This document shows, one piece after another, positions 20,641-34,132 of a stretch of 64,000 bases of DNA. Position numbers and translations under genes: made by a program. Within the stretch, counting starts at the first letter, position 1; the number at the start of each line of letters is the position of its first letter. The stretch is from contig CM055278.1 in assembly GCA_029237695.1 (NCBI GenBank), positions 76,116,297-76,180,296 of the forward strand, given 5' to 3'. The notes beneath the pieces were generated by a model. That model saw only the letters and a list, made by a program, of their open reading frames with translations, was not told where the DNA came from and did no database searches. This DNA comes from Conchocele bisecta. Taxonomy: Eukaryota; Mollusca; Bivalvia; Lucinida; Thyasiridae.

Positions 20641-23600
20641 ATGTCCCCGCTGGCAGCCAAAGAAAACGAGGCATATTTGATTACAAGCCATTTACCCGAG
20701 TACGGACGGACGCCGGTAACACTATATACCCCATTCACCATTCGGTTGCGGGGGCATAAAAAGGTGAAGGTCAAAGGTTAAGGTCGAAGTACTGGGTGGT
20801 GGAGTGTGTATGGCATGTTCATATGTATCATGTGTATAAATATTTAAGCGTTGGGCAAAAGTATTGAGAAGTTATTGTAGGATTGAGAAACGTGCACGTA
20901 GATTTGTCCCAAAGTGCTAAGTAAACATTTAAAGTACAAAAGGTGAAGGTCAAAGGTCAAGGTCGAAGTAATGGGTGGTGGAGTGTGTAGGGCATGTTCA
21001 TATGTATTATGTGTATAAATATTTAAGGGATTGGCAAAAGTATTGAGAAGTTATTGTAGGATTGAGAAACGTGCACGTAGATTTGTCCCAAAGTGCTAAG
21101 TAAACATTTAAAGTAGAAAATGTGAAGGTCAAAGGTCAAGGTCGAAGTACTGGATGGTGGAGTGTGTAGGGCATGTTCATATGTATCATGTGTATAAATA
21201 TTTAAGTGATTGGCAAAAGTATTGAGAAGTTATTGTAGGATTGAGAAACGTGCACGTAGATTTGTCCCAAAGTGCTAAGTAAACATTTAAAGTAGAAAAG
21301 GTGAAGGTCAAAGGTCAAGGTCGAAGTAATGGGTGGTGGAGTGTGTAGGGCATGTTCATATGTATCATGTGTATAAATATTTAAGGGATTGGCAAAAGTA
21401 TTGAGAAGTTATTGTAGGATTGAGAAACCGTGCGTAGATTTGTCCCAAAGTGCTAAGTAAACATTTAAAGTAGAAAAGGTGAAGGTGAAAGGTGAAGATC
21501 GTAAGTACTGGGTGGTGGAGTGTGTAGGGGCATGTTCATATGTATCATGTGTAAATATTTAAGGGATTGGCAAAAGTATTGAGAAGTTATTGTAGGATTG
21601 AGAAACGTGCACGTAGATTTGTCCCAAAGTGCTAAGTAAAACATTTAAAGTAGAAAAGGTGAAGGTCAAAGTGAAGGTCGAAGTACTGGGTGGTGGAGTG
21701 TGTAGGGCATGTTCATATGTATCATGTGTATAAATAGTTAAGGGATTGGCAAAAGTATTGAGAAGTTATTGTAGGATTGAGAAACGTGCACGTAGATTTG
21801 TCCCAAAGTGCTAAGTAAACATTTACAGTAGAAAAGGTGAAGGTGAAAGGTAAAGGTCGAAGTACTAGGTGGTGGAGTGTGTTGGGCATGTTCATATGTA
21901 TCATGTGTATAAATATTTAAGGGATTGGCAAAAGTATTGAAAAATTATTGTAGGATTGAGAAACGTGCACGTAGATTTGTCCCAAAGTGCTAAGTAAACA
22001 TTTAAAGTAGAAAAGGTGAAGGTCAAAGGTGAAGGTCGAAGTACTGGGTGGTGGAGTGTGTAGGGCATGTTCATATGTATCATGTGTATAAATATTTAAG
22101 GGATTGGCAAAAGTATTGAGAAGTTATTGTAGGATTGAGAAACGTGCATGTAGATTTGTCCCAAAGTGCTAAGTACACATTTAAAGTGGAAAAGGTGAAG
22201 GTCAAAGGTGAATTGTCTGAAGTATTGGATGGTGGAGGGTGTGTAGGGCATGTTCATATGTATCATGTGTATAAATATTTAAGCGATTGGCAAAAGTATT
22301 GAGAAGTTATTGTAGGATTGAGAAACGTGCACGTAGAATTTGTCCAAAGTGCTAAGTAAACATTTTTAAAGTAGAAAAGGTGAAGGTCAAAGGTCAAGGT
22401 CGAAATAATGGGTGGTGGAGTGTGTTGGCATGTTCCATCATATATCATGTGTATAAATATTTAAGGGATTAGCAAAAGTATTGAGAAGTTATTGTAGGAT
22501 TGAGAAACGTGCACGTAGATTTGTCCCAAAGTGCTAAGTAAACAATTTAAGTAGAAAAGGTGAAGGTCAAAGGTCAGGTCGAAGTATGTGGGTGGTGGAG
22601 TGTGTAGGGCATGTTCATATGTATCATGTGTATAAATATTTAAGGGATTGGCTAAAGTATAGAGAAGTTATTGTAGGATTGAGAAACGTGCACGTAGATT
22701 TGTCCCAAAGTGCTAAGTAAACATTTAAAGTAGAAAAGGTGAAGGTCAAAGGTGAAGGTCGAAGTACTGGATGGTGGAGTGTGTAGGGCATGTTCATATG
22801 TATCATGTGTATAAATATTTAAGCGATTGGCAAAAGTATTGAGAAGTTATTGTAGGATTGAGAAACGTGCACGTAGATTTGTCCCAAAGTGCTAAGTAAA
22901 CATTTAAAGTAGAAAAGGTGAAGGTCAAAGGTCAAGGTCGAAGTAATGGGTGGTGGAGTGTGTAGGGCATGTTCATATGTATCATGTGTATAAATATTTA
23001 AGGGATTGGCAAAAGTATTGAGAAGTTATTGTAGGATTGAGAAACGTGCACGTAGATTTGTCCCAAAGTGCTAAGTAAACATTTAAAGTAGAAAAGGTGA
23101 AGGTGAAAGGTGAAGATCGAGAAGTACTGGGTGGTGGATGAGTGTAGGGCATGTTCATATGTATCATGTGTATAAATATTTAAGGGATTGGCAAAAGTAT
23201 TGAGAAGTTATTGTAGGATTGAGAAACGTGCACGTAGATTTGTCCCAAAGTGCTAAGTAAACATTTAAAGTAGAAAAGGTGAAGGTCAAAGGTGAAGGTC
23301 GAAGTACTGGGTGGTGGAGTGTGTAGGGCATGTTCATATGTATCATGTGTATAAATAGTTAAGGGATTGGCAAAAGTATTGAGGAGTTATTGTAGGATTG
23401 AGAAACGTGCACGTAGATTTGTCCCAAAGTGCTAAGTAAACATTTAAAGTAGAAAAGGTGAAGGTGAAAGGTAAAGGTCGAAGTACTAGGTGGTGGAGTG
23501 TGTTGGGCATGTTCATATGTATCATGTGTATAAATATTTAAGGGATTGGCAAAAGTATTGAAAAGTTATTGTAGGATTGAGAAACGTGCACATAGATTTG

Positions 23601-24765
23601 TCCCAAAGTGCTAAGTAAACATTTAAAGTAGAAAAGGTGAAGGTCAAAGGTGAAGGTCGAAGTACTGGGTGGTGGAGTGTGTAGGGCATGTTCATATGTA
23701 TCATGTGTATAAATATTTAAGGGATTGGCAAAAGTATTGAGAAGTTATTGTAGGATTGAGAAACGTGCACGTAGATTTGTCCCAAAGTGCTAAGTAAACA
23801 TTTAAAGTGGAAAAGGTGAAGGTCAAAGGTGAAGGTCGAAGTACTGGATGGTGGAGTGTGTAGGGCATGTTCATATGTATCATGTGTATAAATATTTAAG
23901 GGATTGGCAAAAGTATTGAGAAGTTATTGTAGGATTGAGAAACGTGCACGTAGATTTGTCCCAAAGTAAACATTTAAAGTAGAAAAGGTGAAGGTCAAAG
24001 GTGAAGATCGAAGTACTGGGTGGTGGAGTGTGTAGGGCATGTTCATATGTATCATGTGTATAAATATTTAAGGGATTTGCAAAAGTATTGAGAAGTTATT
24101 GTAGGATTGAGAAACGTGCACGTAGATTTGTCCCAAAGTGCTAAGTAAACATTTAAAGTAGAAAAGGTGAAGGTCAAAGGTCAAGGTCGAAGTACTGGGT
24201 GGTGGAGTGTGTAGGGCATGTTCATATGTATCATGTGTATAAATATTTAAGGGATTGGCAAAAGTATTGAGAAGTTATTGTAGGATTGAGAAACATGCAC
24301 GTAGATTTGTCCCAAAGTGCTAAGTAAACATTTAAAGTAGAAAAGGTGAAGGTGAAAGGTGAAGGTCGAAGTACTGGGTGGTGGAGTGTGTAGGGCATGT
24401 TCATATGTATCATGTGTATAAATATTTAAGGGATTGGCAAAAGTATTGAGAAGTTATTGTAGGATTGAGAAACGTGCACGTAGATTTGTCCCAAAGTGCC
24501 AAGCAAACATTTAAAGTGGAAAAGGTCAAGGCCAAAGGTCAAGGTGGAAGTACTGGGGGGGTGGGGGGGGGGGGGTGGAGTGTGTAAGGGATGTTCATAT
24601 GTATCACATGTATAAATATTGACATAATATGTGAAGCCATGTAGAAGTTACTAAAGAATATAATATCGGGACGTACGGACGGGACGGACGTACGGGACGG
24701 GATGTACGGACGGACGCTGGTAACACTATATGCCCCCGTACCTTTCGGTAGCGGGGGCATAAACA
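20625..24765. mobile_element. Helentron/pearl-like element with 179-bp tandem array (~21 copies)
   Basis: Units contain AAATATTTAAGGGATTGGCA, GAGAAACGTGCACGTAGATT and GGTGGTGGAGTGTGTAGGGC, mostly 179 bp apart. The right end is a GGAC-type run, GGTAACACTATATGCCCCCG, hairpin ACCTTTCGGT and GCGGGGGCATAAA (24664-24765). A nearly identical end (ACACTATATACCCC … GCGGGGGCATAAAAA) sits at 20701-20760, before the first unit. Reading frames of 60-61 codons repeating on the minus strand are only the unit read through; they are not genes. Confidence 0.8.
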
Positions 24766-25346
24766 CTGTTATAAGTAAAATGCATGATATTTTAGAAACG
24801 GTAAAATCTGTTTTGATCGTCAAAGTCGTTAAACCAGGCATCGGCCGTTATCGGGACGCATATGAATTTGATAGATTCAAGTGTTAATTATTAATCATTA
24901 TTACAGGCTTAGGCCATAAAAGAATACTTTGGTTCTCAGACACGGGGTTTGCAGAATGTGAAGAGGGAGAGCGGATTTTTTAAATACATTTTTTTTTCTT
25001 CAGATGTATGTCTCTGATTTTTTCAAGTTGCCAGATGCATATAAAACAATTATGTTCTATAACGTTACTATAACTTATTTAGACTTGGAAAATCACCAGA
25101 TTTTCGTCCGACATGATTGAATTTAAGATATATTTGCATGATAGTATTATTTATTGATCATACGGAAGCCGACGTACACAAGTGCATTATTTCAAGTTAT
25201 TCAAACATGTACAATGTAATATCCTATTTATTACATTTCTGACCAACATTTTCAAACAAAAATGCATTTTAAGAGGCATCCGAGTATGAATTTTTGTGGG
25301 CGGCACTTAGTTTATAACGACTGCAGGAGAGTGCACGCGGGGGATT
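24766..25346. other. Unassigned intron sequence
   Basis: AT-rich sequence with no recognisable exon, repeat or RNA gene. Confidence 0.4.
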
Positions 25347-28300
25347 ACATGTGTTCTCTTCACTGTGTATTACTTGTAAGTTGACAATTACGGGCGTTCT
25401 CTTCACGATGTATTACTTGTAAGTTGACAATTACGGGCATTCTCTTCACGGTGTATTACTTGTAAGTTGACAATTACGGGCATTCTCTTCACGGTGTAGT
25501 ACTTGTAAGTTGACAATTACGGGCATTCTCTTCACGGTGTATTACTTGTAAGTTGACAATTACGGGCGTTCTCTTCACGGTGTATTACTTGTAAGTTGAC
25601 AATTACGGGTGTTCTCTTCACGGTGTGTTACTTGTAAGTTAACAATTATGGGCGTTCTATTCACGGTGTATTACTTGTAAGTTGACAATTACGGGCATTC
25701 GCTTCACGGTGTATTATTTGTAAGTTTACAATTACGGGCGTTCTCTGTTCTCTTCACGGTGTATTACTTGTAAGTTGACAATTACGGGTGTTCTCTTCAC
25801 GGTGTATTACTTGTAAGTTGACAATTACGGGCATTCTCTTCATGATGTATTACTTGTAACTTGACAATTACGGGCGTTCTCTGTTCTCTTCACGCTGTAT
25901 TACTTGTAAGTTGACAATTACGGGTGTTCTCTTCACGGTGTATTACTTGTAAGTTGACAATTACGGGTGTTCTCTTCACGGTGTATTACTGGTAAGTTGA
26001 CAATTACGGGCGTTCTCTTCATGGTGTATTACTGGTAAGTTGACAATTACGGGTGTTCTCTTCATAGTGTATTATTTGTAAGTTGACAATTACGGGCGTT
26101 CTCTTCACGGTGTATTACTTGCAAGTTGACAATTATGGGTGTTCTCTTCATGGTGTATTATTTGTAAGTTGACAATAACGGGCGTTAGTTGACAATTATG
26201 GGTGTTCTCTTCATGGTGTATTATTTGTAAGTTGACAATAACGGGCGTTAGTTGACAATTACGGGTGTTCTCTTCATGGTGTATTACTTGTAAGTTGAAA
26301 ATTATGGGTGTTCTCTTCACAGTGTATTATTTGTAAGTTGACAATAACGGGCGTTAATTGACAATTATGGGTGTTCTCTTCATGGTGTATTATTTGTAAG
26401 TTGACAATAACGGGCGTTAGTTGATAATTATAGGTGTTTTCTTCATGGTGTATTATTTGTAAGTTGACAATAACGGGCGTTAGTTGACAATTACGGGCAT
26501 TCTCTTCACGGTGTATTACTGGTAAGTTGACAATTACGGGTGTTCTCTTCACGGTGTATTACTTGTAAGTTGACAATTACGGGTGTTCTCTTCATGGTGT
26601 ATTATTTGTAAGTTGACAATAACGTGCGTTAGTTGACAATTATGGGTGTTCTCTTCATGGTGTATTATTTGTAAGTTGACAATAACGGGCGTTAATTGAC
26701 AATTACGGGCGTTCTCTTCACGGTGTATTACTTGTAAGTTGACAATTACGGGTGTTCTCTTCACGGTGTATTACTTGTAAGTTGACAATTAGGCTGGCAC
26801 GGTTTTTATTAAAAAAACTTTTAAGTGGCAAATTCAGTTCTTCTTCGGTGTATTACTTGTAAGTTGACAATTACGGACGTTCTCTTCACGGTGTATTACT
26901 TGTAAGTTGACAATTACGGGCGTTCTCTTCACGGTGTATTATTGGTAAGTTGACAATTACGGACGTTCTCTTCACGGTGTATTACTTGTAAGTTGACAAT
27001 TACGGACGTTCTCTTCACGGTGTATTACTTGTAAGTTGACAATTACGGGTGTTCTCTTCACGGTGTATTACTGGTAAGTTGACAATTACGGACGTTCTCT
27101 TCACGGTGTATTACTTGTAAGTTGACAATTACGGGCGTTCTCTTCACAGTGTATTACTTGTAAGTTGACAATTACGGGTGTTCTCTTCGTGTATTATTTG
27201 TAAGTTGACAATTACGGGCGTTCTCTTCACGGTGTATTACTTGTAAGTTGACAATTACGGGCGTTCTCTTCACGGTGTATTATTTGCAAGTTGACAATTA
27301 CGGGCATTCTCTTCACTGTGTATTACTTGTAAGTTGACAATTACGGGTGTTCTCTTCATGGTGTATTATTTGTAAGTTGACAATAACGGGTGTTCTCTTC
27401 ACGGTGTATTACTTGTAAGTTGACAATTACGGGTGTTCTCTTCACGGTGTATTATTTGCAAGTTGACAATTACGGGCATTCTCAATTCACGGGGCGGTGT
27501 TATTACTTGCAAGTTGACAATTACGGGTGTGCTCTTCATGGTGTATTATTTGTAAGTTGACAATTAACGGGTTGTTCTCATTCACTGGTGTATTACAATT
27601 GTAAGTTGACAATTATGGGTGTTCTCTTCACGGTGTATTACTTGTAAGTTGACAATTATGGGTGTTCTCTTCACGGTGTATTACTTGTAAGTTGACAATT
27701 ACGGGTGTTCTCTTCATGGTGTATTATTTGTAAGTTGACAACAACGGGCGTTAGTTGACAATTACGGGCCTTCTCTTCACGGTGTATTATTTGTAAGTTG
27801 ACAATTACGGGCGTTCTCTTCACGGTGTATTACTTGTAAGTTGACAATTACGGGCGTGCTCTTCAGGGTGTATTACTTGTAAGTTGACAATTATGGGTGT
27901 TCTCTTCACGGTGTATTACTTGTAAGTTGACAATTATGGGTGTTCTCTTCATGGTGTATTATTTGTAAGTTGACAATTACGGGCGTTCTCTTCACGGTGT
28001 ATTACTTGTAAGTTGACAATTACGTGTTTTCTCTTCATGGTGTATTACTTGTAAGTTGACAATTACGGGCGTTCTCTTCACGGTGTATTATTTGTAATTG
28101 TTGACAATTATTCTTTGGGATTTCATTCTCTTCACGGTGTATTACTTGTAAGTTGACAATTACGGACGTTCTCTTCACGGTGTGATTACTTGGTAAGTTG
28201 ACAATTACGGTGTTCACTATGTTCTCTTCACGGTGTATTATTGGTAAGTTGACAATTACGGACGTTCTCTTCACGGTGTATTACTTGTAAGTTGACAATT

Positions 28301-31300
28301 ACGGACGTTCTCTTCACGGTGTATTACTTGTAAGTTGACAATTACGGGTGTTCTCTTCACGGTGTATTACTGGTAAGTTGACAATTACGGACGTTCTCTT
28401 CACGGTGTATTACTTGTAAGTTGACAATTACGGGCGTTCTCTTCACAGTGTATTACTTGTAAGTTGACAATTACGGGTGTTCTCTTCGTGTATTATTTGT
28501 AAGTTGACAATTACGGGCGTTCTCTTCACGGTGTATTACTTTGTAAGTTGACAATTACGAAGGGTGTTCATTCTCTTCATGGTGTATTATTTGTAAGTTG
28601 ACAATAACGGGTGTTCTCTTCACGGTGTATTACTTGTAAGTTGACAATTATGGGTGTTCTCTTCACGGTGTATTACTTGTAAGTTGACAATTATGGGTGT
28701 TCTCAGGTTCAGCGTTGTGAATATTACTTGTAATTTGTTGACAATTACGGGTGTTCTCTTCATGGTGTATTATTTGTAAGTTGACAACAACGGGCGTTAG
28801 TTGACAATTACGGGCCTTCTCTTCACGGTGTATTATTTGTAAGTTGACAATTACGGGCGTTCTCTTCACGGTGTATTACTTGTAAGTTGACAATTACGGG
28901 CGTGCTCTTCATGGTGTATTACTTGTAAGTTGACAATTATGGGTGTTCTCTTCACGGTGTATTACTTGTAAGTTGACAATTATGGGTGTTCTCTTCATGG
29001 TGTATTATTTGTAAGTTGACAATTACGGGCGTTCTCTTCACGGTGTATTACTTGTAAGTTGACAAATTAATTACGTGTTTTAACTAACTTACATAGGTGA
29101 GTATTACTTGTAAGTTGACAATTACGGGCGTTCTCTTCACGGTGTATTATTTGTAAGTTGACAATTACGGGCATTCTCTTCACGGTGTATTACTTGTAAG
29201 TTGACAATTACGGGTGTTCTCTTCACGGTGTATTACTTGTAAGTTGACAATTACGACGGTGTTCTTCTTCACGGGAGGTGTTATTACTTGTAAGTTGACA
29301 ATTACGGGTGTTCTCTTCACGGTGTATTACTTGTAAGTTGACAATTATGGGTGTTCTCTTCATGGTGTATTATTTGTAAGTTGACAACAACGGGCGTTAG
29401 TTGACAATTACGGGCCTTCTCTTCACTGTGTATTATTTGTAAATTGACAATTACGGGCGTTCTCTTCACGGTGTATTACTTGTAAGTTGACAATTACGGG
29501 TGTTCTCTTCATGGTGTATTACTTGTAAGTTGACAATTATGGGTGTACTCTTCACGGTTATGTATATTAACTTGTAAGTTGACAATTATTACTGTGTTCT
29601 CATTCATGGTGTATTACTTGTAAGTTGACAATTACGGCGTTTTTTGTTCTCCACATTGGTGTATTACTTGTAAGTTGACAATTACGGTGTTCTCTTCACG
29701 TGTATTGACTTGTAAGTTGACAATTATGGGTGTTCACTTCATGGTGCATTTCTGTAAGTTGACAATTAGGGCGTATCCTCAACCCGGTTGTATTACTTGT
29801 AAGGTTGGACAATTACGGGTGTTCTCTTCATGGTGTAATTACATTGTAAGTTGACAATTACGGGTGTACTCTTCACGGTGTTATTACGGGGTTGTAAGTT
29901 GTTACAATTATCGGGTGTTCTCTTCACGGTGTATTACTTGTAAGTTGACAATTACGGGTGTTCTCTTCATGGTGTATTATTTGTAAGTTGACAACAACGG
30001 GCGTTAGTTGACAATTAGGGGCCGGGGCTCTTCACTGTGTATTATTTGTAAGTTGACCAATTACGGGTGTTACTCTTCACGGTGTTTATTATTTGTAAGT
30101 TGACAATAACGGGCTGTTCTCTTCACGGTGTATTACTTGTAAGTTGACAATTATGGGTGTTCTCTTCACGGTGTATTACTTGTAAGTTGACAATTATTGG
30201 GTGGGTTGTTCTCTTCACGGTGTATTACAATTGTTAAGTTGACTAATTACGGGTTTTCCTTCATGTGAATTAACTTTGTACGGTTGGACAACATGGTGTA
30301 TTATTTGTTAAGTTGACATACGGGTTCTCTTTCAACGGTGTTTACTTTGTTAAGTTGGACAATTACGGGCGTTCTCTTCACGGTTGTATTACTTGTTAAA
30401 TTTACAATTACGCTTGAGCTTCTTCGTGTTATTACTTTGTTAAGGTTGGGATAATTCAATTATGGGTGTTCTCTTCACGGTGTATTACTTGAAAGTTGAC
30501 AAGTATTATTGGGTTGTTCTTCTTCAAATGGTGTATTATTTGTAAGTTGACAATTACGGGCTTAAGTTTCCTTCTTCCCGGTGTATTATTGTAAGTTGCC
30601 AATTACGGGGTTTTCTCTTCAGGGTGTATTACTTGTAAGTTGACAATTATATGGGTGTTATTCTCTTCACGGTGTATTACTTGGTTAGTGACAATTATGG
30701 GTTTCTCTTCATGGTTGTATTAATTTGTTAAGTTACACAACGGGCTTATTGCCAATACGCCTTCTAATTCATTACTGGTGTATTATTTGTAATTGACAAT
30801 TGAGGGCAATTTTCTCTTCACGGTGGGTATTAACTTGTTAAGTTGACAAATTACTTCTTGGTGTATTCTTCAATGGTGTCATTACTTGAAGTTGACAATT
30901 AATGGGTTGTTTCACTTACGGTTGTAATTACTTTTGTTTAAGAATAACAATTATTGGTGTTTTCTCTTCATGGTGTTATTTATGTAAAATTGACAATTAA
31001 GGGGCGTTCTCAACGTTAGTTACTTTGTTAAGAATTGGACAAGTACGGGTGTTCTCTTCACGGTGTATTACTTGTACGTTGACAATTACAGGCGTTCTCT
31101 TCACGGTGTATTACTTGTAAGTTGACAAATTAAGGGTGTTCTCTTTCCTGGTGTTTATTTGTAAGTTGACAAATTTACGGAGGGCACCGTTCTCTTACGG
31201 TGTATTACTTGTAAGTTGACAAATTACGGCATTCTCTTCACGGTGTATTACTTGTAAGTTGACAATTATTTCGCATATTTCTCTTCACGGTGTATTACTT

Positions 31301-31935
31301 GTAAGTGACAATTACGGGCATTCTTTCAAGGGTTGTACTTGTAAGTTGACAATTACGGGCATTCTCTTCGGTGTATACTTGAAGTTGACATTACGGTTGC
31401 GTAATTCTCTTCACGGTTCTAATTGTTATTCTGTATTATTTGTAATTGACAGTTATGGGCATTGTCTTCACGGTGTATTACTTGTAAAGTTGACAATTAC
31501 GTGCGTTCTCTTCACGTGTATTATTTGTAAGTTGACAATTACGGGCATTCTCTTCATGGTGTATTACTGGTAAGTTGACAATTATGGGCGTTCTCTGTGT
31601 ATTATTTGTAAGTTGACAATTATAGGTGTTCTCTTCATGGTGTATTATTTGTAAGTTGACAATTACGGGCGTTCTCTTCACAGTGTATTACTTGTAAGTT
31701 GACAATTACGGGCATTCTCTTCACGGTGTATTACTTGTAAGTTGACAATCACGGGCGTTCTCTTCACGGTGTATTACTTGTAAGTTGACAATTACGGGCG
31801 TTCTCTTCACGGTGTATTATTTGTAAGTTGACAATTACGGGCATTCTCTTCACGGTGTATTACTGGTAAGTTGACAATTACGGGCGTTCTCGGTGTATTA
31901 TTTGTAAGTTGACAATTACGGGTTTTCTCTCACAG
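25347..31935. repeat. 43-bp tandem array, about 150 copies
   Basis: The unit is ACGGGCGTTCTCTTCACGGT followed by GTATTACTTGTAAGTTGACA and ATT. At 26170-26720 an extra ~20-bp piece (CGGGCGTTAGTTGACAATTA) makes 63-bp units. Blocks are duplicated at larger scale: the marker GTGTTCTCTTCGTGTATTAT recurs at about 27180 and 28480 with the same neighbours. From about 27480, and heavily at 29540-31450, units carry many one- and two-base indels. One unrelated ~60-bp insertion is at 26790-26845. Confidence 0.9.
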
Positions 31936-31966
31936 ATAAATCGATGCAAATACAGTATGAAATGTA

Positions 31967-33089
31967 ATACCAGATGGCTGCGGCCCGCATGTCGAGCCCG
32001 CCGAGGCATTTGATGGTCTCAGAGTGTATTTATTTGAAGTTTGAATTAAGGGTAGTGGAGATATAAGGTATGTAAAAGCCTTAACGCAAACTTTAAAGTC
32101 ATTTGACCTGATCTTGGGCATGTGGGCTGCATGGGTGGGCTATAGAATGAAAATATGGATGATAATAAAGAATTATTTGAAGTTTCAAGTAAATCGGAGT
32201 AAGTGTTGTGGAGATATAAGGTATGTAAAAACTTTAACACAAATTTCAAAGTCATTTGACCTTGGGCATGTGGACCACATGGGCAGGCTATAGAATGAAA
32301 ATATGGATGATGAATAAGAAGTATTGGATGTTGTAAGTAAATCGGAGTAAGTGTTATGGAGATATAAAGTATGTAAAAATTTTAACACATTTGACCTTGA
32401 CCTTGGGCATATGGACCACATGGGCAGGCTATGGAATGAAAATATGGATGATGAAATGGAAGTATTGGAAGTTGGAAGTAAATTGGAGTAACAATTGTGG
32501 AGATTTAAGGTATGTAAAAACATTAACGGAGATTTCATAATAACGCAAACTTCTAAGTCATTTGACCTTGACCTTGGGGCACAGGGGCCGCATGAGTGGG
32601 ACACAGAATGAATATATGAATCATGCCCAATAAGCATACAAAGTTTCAAGCAAATGTGACTTCTGGTTGCAGAGATGTATGTGAAAACTTTAACACAAAT
32701 TTTAAAGTCATTTGACCTTGACCTTGGACACATGGGCAGGCTATGGAATGAAAATATGGATGATGCAAAGGAAGTATTGGAAGTTGGAAGTAAATTGGAG
32801 TAACAGTTGTGGAGATTTACGGTATGTAAAAACTTTATAATAACGCAAACTTATAAGTCATTTTACCTTGACCTTGGGGCACAGGGGCCGCATGAGTGGG
32901 ACACAGCATGAATATATGGATGATGACTAATAAGTTTATGAAGTTTCAAGTCAATGTGATTTACAACTGCAGAGATATAAGGTATTTAAAAACTTTAACA
33001 CACGGATACACAGACGCACGGACGCACGGACACCCGGACGTCATTGTGATCACTATGTCTCGCTTTGCGCAAGCGGGCTCGACAAAAAC
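31967..33089. mobile_element. Helentron-like element, third terminus family
   Basis: It starts ACCAGATGGCTGCGGCC and CATGTCGAGCCCGCCGAGGC. It ends CGGACGCACGGACACCCGG, TCACTATGTCTCGC, hairpin TTTGCGCAAG and CGGGCTCGACAAAAAC. GTCGAGCCCG and CGGGCTCGAC are subterminal inverted repeats. The core has about six degenerate 150-190-bp units with TCATTTGACCTTGACCTTGG and GGCAGGCTATAGAATGAAAA. It ends 63 bp from the donor of IFT81 exon 33154-33309. Confidence 0.75.
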
Positions 33090-33153
33090 CTACACTGATC
33101 GCAAAACACATAAGCCCTATCTCTCCAGTGACACACAGAAATGATAAGCATAC

Positions 33154-33309
33154 CTTTCGCTTGAGTCGTTCAATTCGCTTGATGAGCTGTTCCTTCTCAT
33201 CCTCCATGTTAGAGATGTCTTTGCGGATCTCCGTCGTGTTGAAGCCCGAGTTCCGTAGAGACTCGGCATTCTTGTGTAGCTCCTTGAATGTATCCATCAG
33301 CTCCTCATA
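33154..33309 (-). CDS. IFT81: IFT81 internal exon (first coiled-coil segment)
   Basis: This is a 156-nt, 52-codon, phase 0-0 exon. It reads [13 protein letters not shown], then [20 protein letters not shown] and [12 protein letters not shown]. In human IFT81 the matching segment directly follows the CH-like domain and starts the long coiled coil (about residues 143-195, from memory). The heptad-like pattern of L, I and M with many K and E fits a coiled coil used for pairing with IFT74. The acceptor is attgcag|TATGAG and the donor CGAAAG|GTATGC. The exon joins in frame to the exon at 38962-39142 (…YTQ|YEEL…) across a 5.65-kb intron made almost entirely of nested repeats. A Helentron-like element ends about 63 bp beyond the donor. 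A reading frame on the opposite strand is only a shadow of this exon. Confidence 0.96.
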
Positions 33310-33447
33310 CTGCAATAGCAATACATCAGGCAATGAACTACGCATTGACGCAATAAACGCTCACTGATACCAGGTTATTGTATTGACCAGAGAATATCCC
33401 GGTCACAACTACTTTCTCTGACATTCCATTAGTACAGCATCAAATGA

Positions 33448-33677
33448 GACACGCCATGTGATTTTATACCTCGGACATCTGCGTAAGTTCATTAAATACG
33501 CTTACAAATTTTCATAAATAAAGTCAAAAGTTGACAACATTTTCAGAATATAATTCCGCATGTGCTCTGAAAATTTTGTCTACTTTCGACGCCATTTACG
33601 GAACATATTGTAAATTTTGTAAGCGTATTTCATGAAATTACGCAGATGTCCGAAGGTACAAAATCACATGGCGTGTC
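33448..33677. mobile_element. 230-bp MITE with 8-bp target duplication
   Basis: Terminal inverted repeats of about 60 bp: GACACGCCATGTGATTTTAT, TCGGACATCTGCGTAA and AAATACGCTTACAAATTT, repeated inverted at the right end. TCAAATGA flanks both sides (33440-33447 and 33678-33685). An 8-bp duplication is typical of hAT-type transposition. No coding capacity. It lies in the 5.65-kb IFT81 intron. Confidence 0.8.
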
Positions 33678-33685
33678 TCAAATGA

Positions 33686-34132
33686 CGTCTCGACCGACGT
33701 TGGTGTAATGACGCAACGTAAATAAATCTGCGTCCTATACAAGGACTACCAGGTTATATTTGAACATCCTCGAGAATAAAACAATTTACCTGATAAATAG
33801 AATAACACATCTTGATATCAAGTTTATCAGGTTCGGCTCAGAAACGGTAGGAATTCTGAGGCTCTAGTCTTGGAATTCCTATGTGTTTCCTAGCCTTGCC
33901 TGATCAGCATCATATCAAAATACACTATTCTCTGTATATCATGACAAGTACCCATTATTAGATACAATTGCTGATGGTGTCATTTCAGAAGGAAATAATT
34001 ATTCAAACCTGATCCAGTGCCAGGTAACCTAAACCACCACACCGTTAACATACGAGTTTGATGAATTTGTTAAGAATAGGCTGGAAATAAACATGAAAAA
34101 ATCCAGCTAAGCTAATAGTCACATATATTTTG
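33686..34132. other. Unassigned intron sequence
   Basis: Small imperfect palindromes near 33785-33910 (GGAATTCTGAGGC … GGAATTCCTATGTG). Otherwise I see no exon or repeat unit. Confidence 0.4.

Noticed and set aside
21722..24413. Family of 60-61-codon minus-strand proteins (MIHMNMPYTLHHPVL-type)
   Set aside because: Each is one 179-bp satellite unit translated; unit-to-unit changes show no coding constraint and some units are frameshifted.
25347..31935. CRISPR-like array
   Set aside because: Units are contiguous and nearly identical with no variable spacers, and the DNA is eukaryotic. The same holds for the 48-, 51-, 52- and 63-bp arrays.
33065..33367. 100-codon plus-strand frame
   Set aside because: It is the antisense shadow of the IFT81 exon at 33154-33309, which has family similarity and splice sites.
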